Shown here in pieces: positions 62,258 through 64,000 of a DNA stretch of 64,000 nt (positions are counted from its first letter, which is position 1; each line of letters begins with the position of its first letter). The notes below the pieces were generated by a model. It saw only the letters and a program-made list of their open reading frames with translations, was not told the origin of the DNA and made no database searches. The stretch comes from Streptomyces thermolilacinus SPC6 (GTDB lineage: Bacteria; Actinomycetota; Actinomycetes; Streptomycetales; Streptomycetaceae): contig NZ_ASHX02000001.1 of the NCBI RefSeq assembly GCF_000478605.2, forward strand, positions 1,116,001 through 1,180,000, in the 5' to 3' direction. Position numbers and translations under genes: made by a program.

Positions 62258-64000
62258 TTGGCCGACACCGGCGACGTACGGGACATCCTCGCCGACCTGG
62301 GAATCGCCGACGAGCTGCTGCGGGGTGAGGCGCGGCTGCGGGCCGACCTGGGTCTCGACTCGGTCGACCTGTCGCAGCTGGCGCTGGAGCTGGCCGAGCG
62401 GTACGGCGTCCGGTTCGACCCGTGGAGCGGCCACGACCACACCGTGCGGGAGGTCGTCGCTCTCGCCCGCACGGGGCAGGCGGGGCCGGTGGCGGAGCGG
62501 TACCGCGGCCGGGGCTGGTGGGCGCCCGAGCTGCTGGACGAGGCCGTGCTCGACACGCGGGGGCATCCCGGCGGCCGGGCGGCGCTCACCGGAGACGGCC
62601 GCACCCTGCGCAGGGCGGCGCTGGACGCGGCCGTCTCGGGCTGCGCGGCCCGGCTCGCGGAGGGCGGTGTCCTCCCCGGCGACCACGTGCTCGTACTGCC
62701 TCCCAACGAGCCCCGGTTCCTGGTCCTGGTCCTCGCGCTGATCAGGCTCGGCGCGTGCCCGGTGCTCGCCCCGCCGACGCTGCGCGCCCGTGAACTCGGG
62801 CCCGTCGTCTCGGCGGTGGGCGCGACGGCGATGGCCGTCCCCGGCCCGGGGCGCCGGTTCGACCACCTGCGGATGGCGGAGGGGCTGCGCCTACGGCATC
62901 CGTCCCTGCGTACCCTCATCGTCCCCGGCGGCGACGCGGCGCGCGGCCGTCTGGACCTCGACGCGTGCGCCGGGCTGCATGACACGGCGCCCGTGGACGC
63001 GGGTCGTGGCGCGGCGCCCGTGGGCGGGGCGCGCCGCCCTTCCGACACCGCCCTGTTCCTGCTGTCCAGCGGTACGACGGGCGCGCCCCGGCTCATCCCG
63101 CGCAGCCACGAGGCCTTCACGCATGTCGTCCGCGCGTCCGCCGGGGTGTCAGGGATGGGGCGGGACACGGTCTACCTCGCCGCGCTGCCGGTGGCGCACA
63201 GCTTCGCGTTCGGGCACCCCGGTGTGCTGGGCGCCCTCGTGTGCGGCGGGCGGGCGGTGCTCGGCCCGGACGGCGACCCGGGCGGCGCGCTGGAGCTGAT
63301 CGAGCGGGAGCGGGTCACGCACTGCGCGCTCACCCCGGCGGTCGCCCGGCAGTGGCTCGGCGCCCGGGCCGCCCGCCCCGGGCACGACCTGTCGAGCCTG
63401 CGGGTCATCCAGGTCGGCGGTGCCCGCCTGGACGAGGACACCGCCGCGCGTCTCGCCGAGGTGTTCGCCTGCCGGGTCCAGCAGGTGTACGGCATGAGCG
63501 AGGGACTGCTGAACCTCACGCGGCTGGACGACCCGCCCGGGCCCGTGGCCACCACCCAGGGGCGGCCCGCATCGCCCGGCGACGAGACCCGTGTGGTGGA
63601 CGGCGCGGGCAGGCCGGTCGCCGACGGCGAGACCGGTGAGCTGCTGGTCCGGGGGCCGGGCGTGATCACGGCGTACCACGGCGGGGCGGAGCCCGAGGCG
63701 TTCACTCCCGACGGCTTCCTCCGCACCGGCGACCTGGTCCGGCGCCACCCGTCGGGCAACTTCCAGGTGGTGGGCCGGGTCAAGGACGTGATCAACCGCG
63801 GGGGCGAGAAGATCCCGGCGGGCGAACTGGAGTCGCTGGTGCTGGCCCACCCCCGGGTGCGTTCCGCCGCAGCCGTGGCGATGCCCCACCCCGTCCTGGG
63901 CGAGGCGGTCTGCCTGTACGTGACGGGCGGCGCGGAGGGGGCGCCGTCTCTGCGGGAGATCCGCCGGTTCCTGGTGGAGGCGGGGCTGGCCCCCTTCAAG
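62258..64000 (+). CDS. Carrier protein fused to aryl-AMP ligase (3' end beyond the window)
   Basis: The frame is open to the end of the window; 581 codons are visible. I chose the TTG at 62258, which has GGAGGA seven bases upstream. Residues about 1-70 are a carrier protein with Ser35 in LGLDSVDLSQL. The rest is an ANL adenylation enzyme: SSGTTGAPR near 270, ALPVAHSFAFGHPGVLGAL near 310-328, YGMSEGLLNLT near 410, TGDLV near 490 and NRGGEKIPAGELE near 515. The PVAH-x-F-x-x-x-x-PGVLG pattern matches DhbE/EntE-type aryl-acid ligases, but the Asn that contacts a 2-hydroxyl in those enzymes is Ser315 here. It probably loads an aromatic acid onto its own carrier domain. Confidence 0.9.
   Translation, partial: MADTGDVRDILADLGIADELLRGEARLRADLGLDSVDLSQLALELAERYGVRFDPWSGHDHTVREVVALARTGQAGPVAERYRGRGWWAPELLDEAVLDTRGHPGGRAALTGDGRTLRRAALDAAVSGCAARLAEGGVLPGDHVLVLPPNEPRFLVLVLALIRLGACPVLAPPTLRARELGPVVSAVGATAMAVPGPGRRFDHLRMAEGLRLRHPSLRTLIVPGGDAARGRLDLDACAGLHDTAPVDAGRGAAPVGGARRPSDTALFLLSSGTTGAPRLIPRSHEAFTHVVRASAGVSGMGRDTVYLAALPVAHSFAFGHPGVLGALVCGGRAVLGPDGDPGGALELIERERVTHCALTPAVARQWLGARAARPGHDLSSLRVIQVGGARLDEDTAARLAEVFACRVQQVYGMSEGLLNLTRLDDPPGPVATTQGRPASPGDETRVVDGAGRPVADGETGELLVRGPGVITAYHGGAEPEAFTPDGFLRTGDLVRRHPSGNFQVVGRVKDVINRGGEKIPAGELESLVLAHPRVRSAAAVAMPHPVLGEAVCLYVTGGAEGAPSLREIRRFLVEAGLAPFK

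Overview
The window is very GC-rich, has strong third-position GC bias, and uses frequent GTG starts with purine-rich ribosome binding sites. It also holds actinobacterial hallmarks: an F420-type LLM oxidoreductase, a SepF-like protein, Tat substrates, Hen1/Pnkp RNA repair and rare TTA codons. Together these point to a Streptomyces-type chromosome. I found no tRNA, rRNA, CRISPR array or insertion sequence.

Layout. (1) 1-8365, minus strand: a CRP/FNR-like cyclic-nucleotide sensor, a repeat-rich gap, then five genes chained by 4-bp stop/start overlaps: a class III nucleotidyl-cyclase-like protein, a P-loop NTPase, an SPFH-like protein, a PycTM-type (Pycsar effector) membrane protein and a secreted, membrane-anchored VWA protein that runs off the left edge. 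This looks like an elaborated Pycsar-like conflict or signalling system. (2) 8816-12873: a Hen1-Pnkp RNA-repair operon, transcribed away from the system above. (3) 13244-18249: mostly housekeeping or hypothetical genes (LLM enzyme, MazG-like, SepF-like, DoxX, phosphoribosyltransferase, CBS protein). (4) 18308-27913: a second conflict-type locus, with a divergent caspase-like protease and a plus-strand run of DNA/RNA non-specific nuclease, alpha/beta hydrolase, P-loop protein, STAND-type NTPase and two trypsin-like proteases. (5) 28016-44267: accessory genes, namely a secreted metalloprotease with a ricin-type lectin, amidohydrolases, a hydrolase/phosphoribosyltransferase pair, a Tat protein, a phosphopantetheinyl transferase, an RTX-like protein, acetyltransferases, a glycosyltransferase and a two-component system carrying a TTA codon. 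(6) 44789-64000: a biosynthetic gene cluster. It has an MFS exporter translationally overlapping an 11-kb gene with the order fatty-acyl-AMP ligase, ACP, KS, AT, ACP, luciferase-like monooxygenase, C, A, PCP, C. An alpha/beta hydrolase with a Cys nucleophile, a glycosyltransferase-like protein and a carrier-protein/aryl-AMP-ligase fusion cut by the right edge follow.

How the parts may work together. In locus 1 the cyclase would make a cyclic nucleotide that triggers the PycTM membrane effector and perhaps also binds the CRP-like regulator. The NTPase, SPFH-like and VWA proteins would sense or organise the response at the membrane. In locus 4 the STAND NTPase is the likely sensor switch, and the proteases, caspase, nuclease and hydrolase the likely effectors. 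In the cluster, a fatty acid is activated, extended by one malonyl unit without beta-keto reduction, possibly oxidised by the LLM domain and joined to one amino acid. The terminal C domain would then hand the chain on or release it to an amine. All functions are inferred from sequence reading alone.
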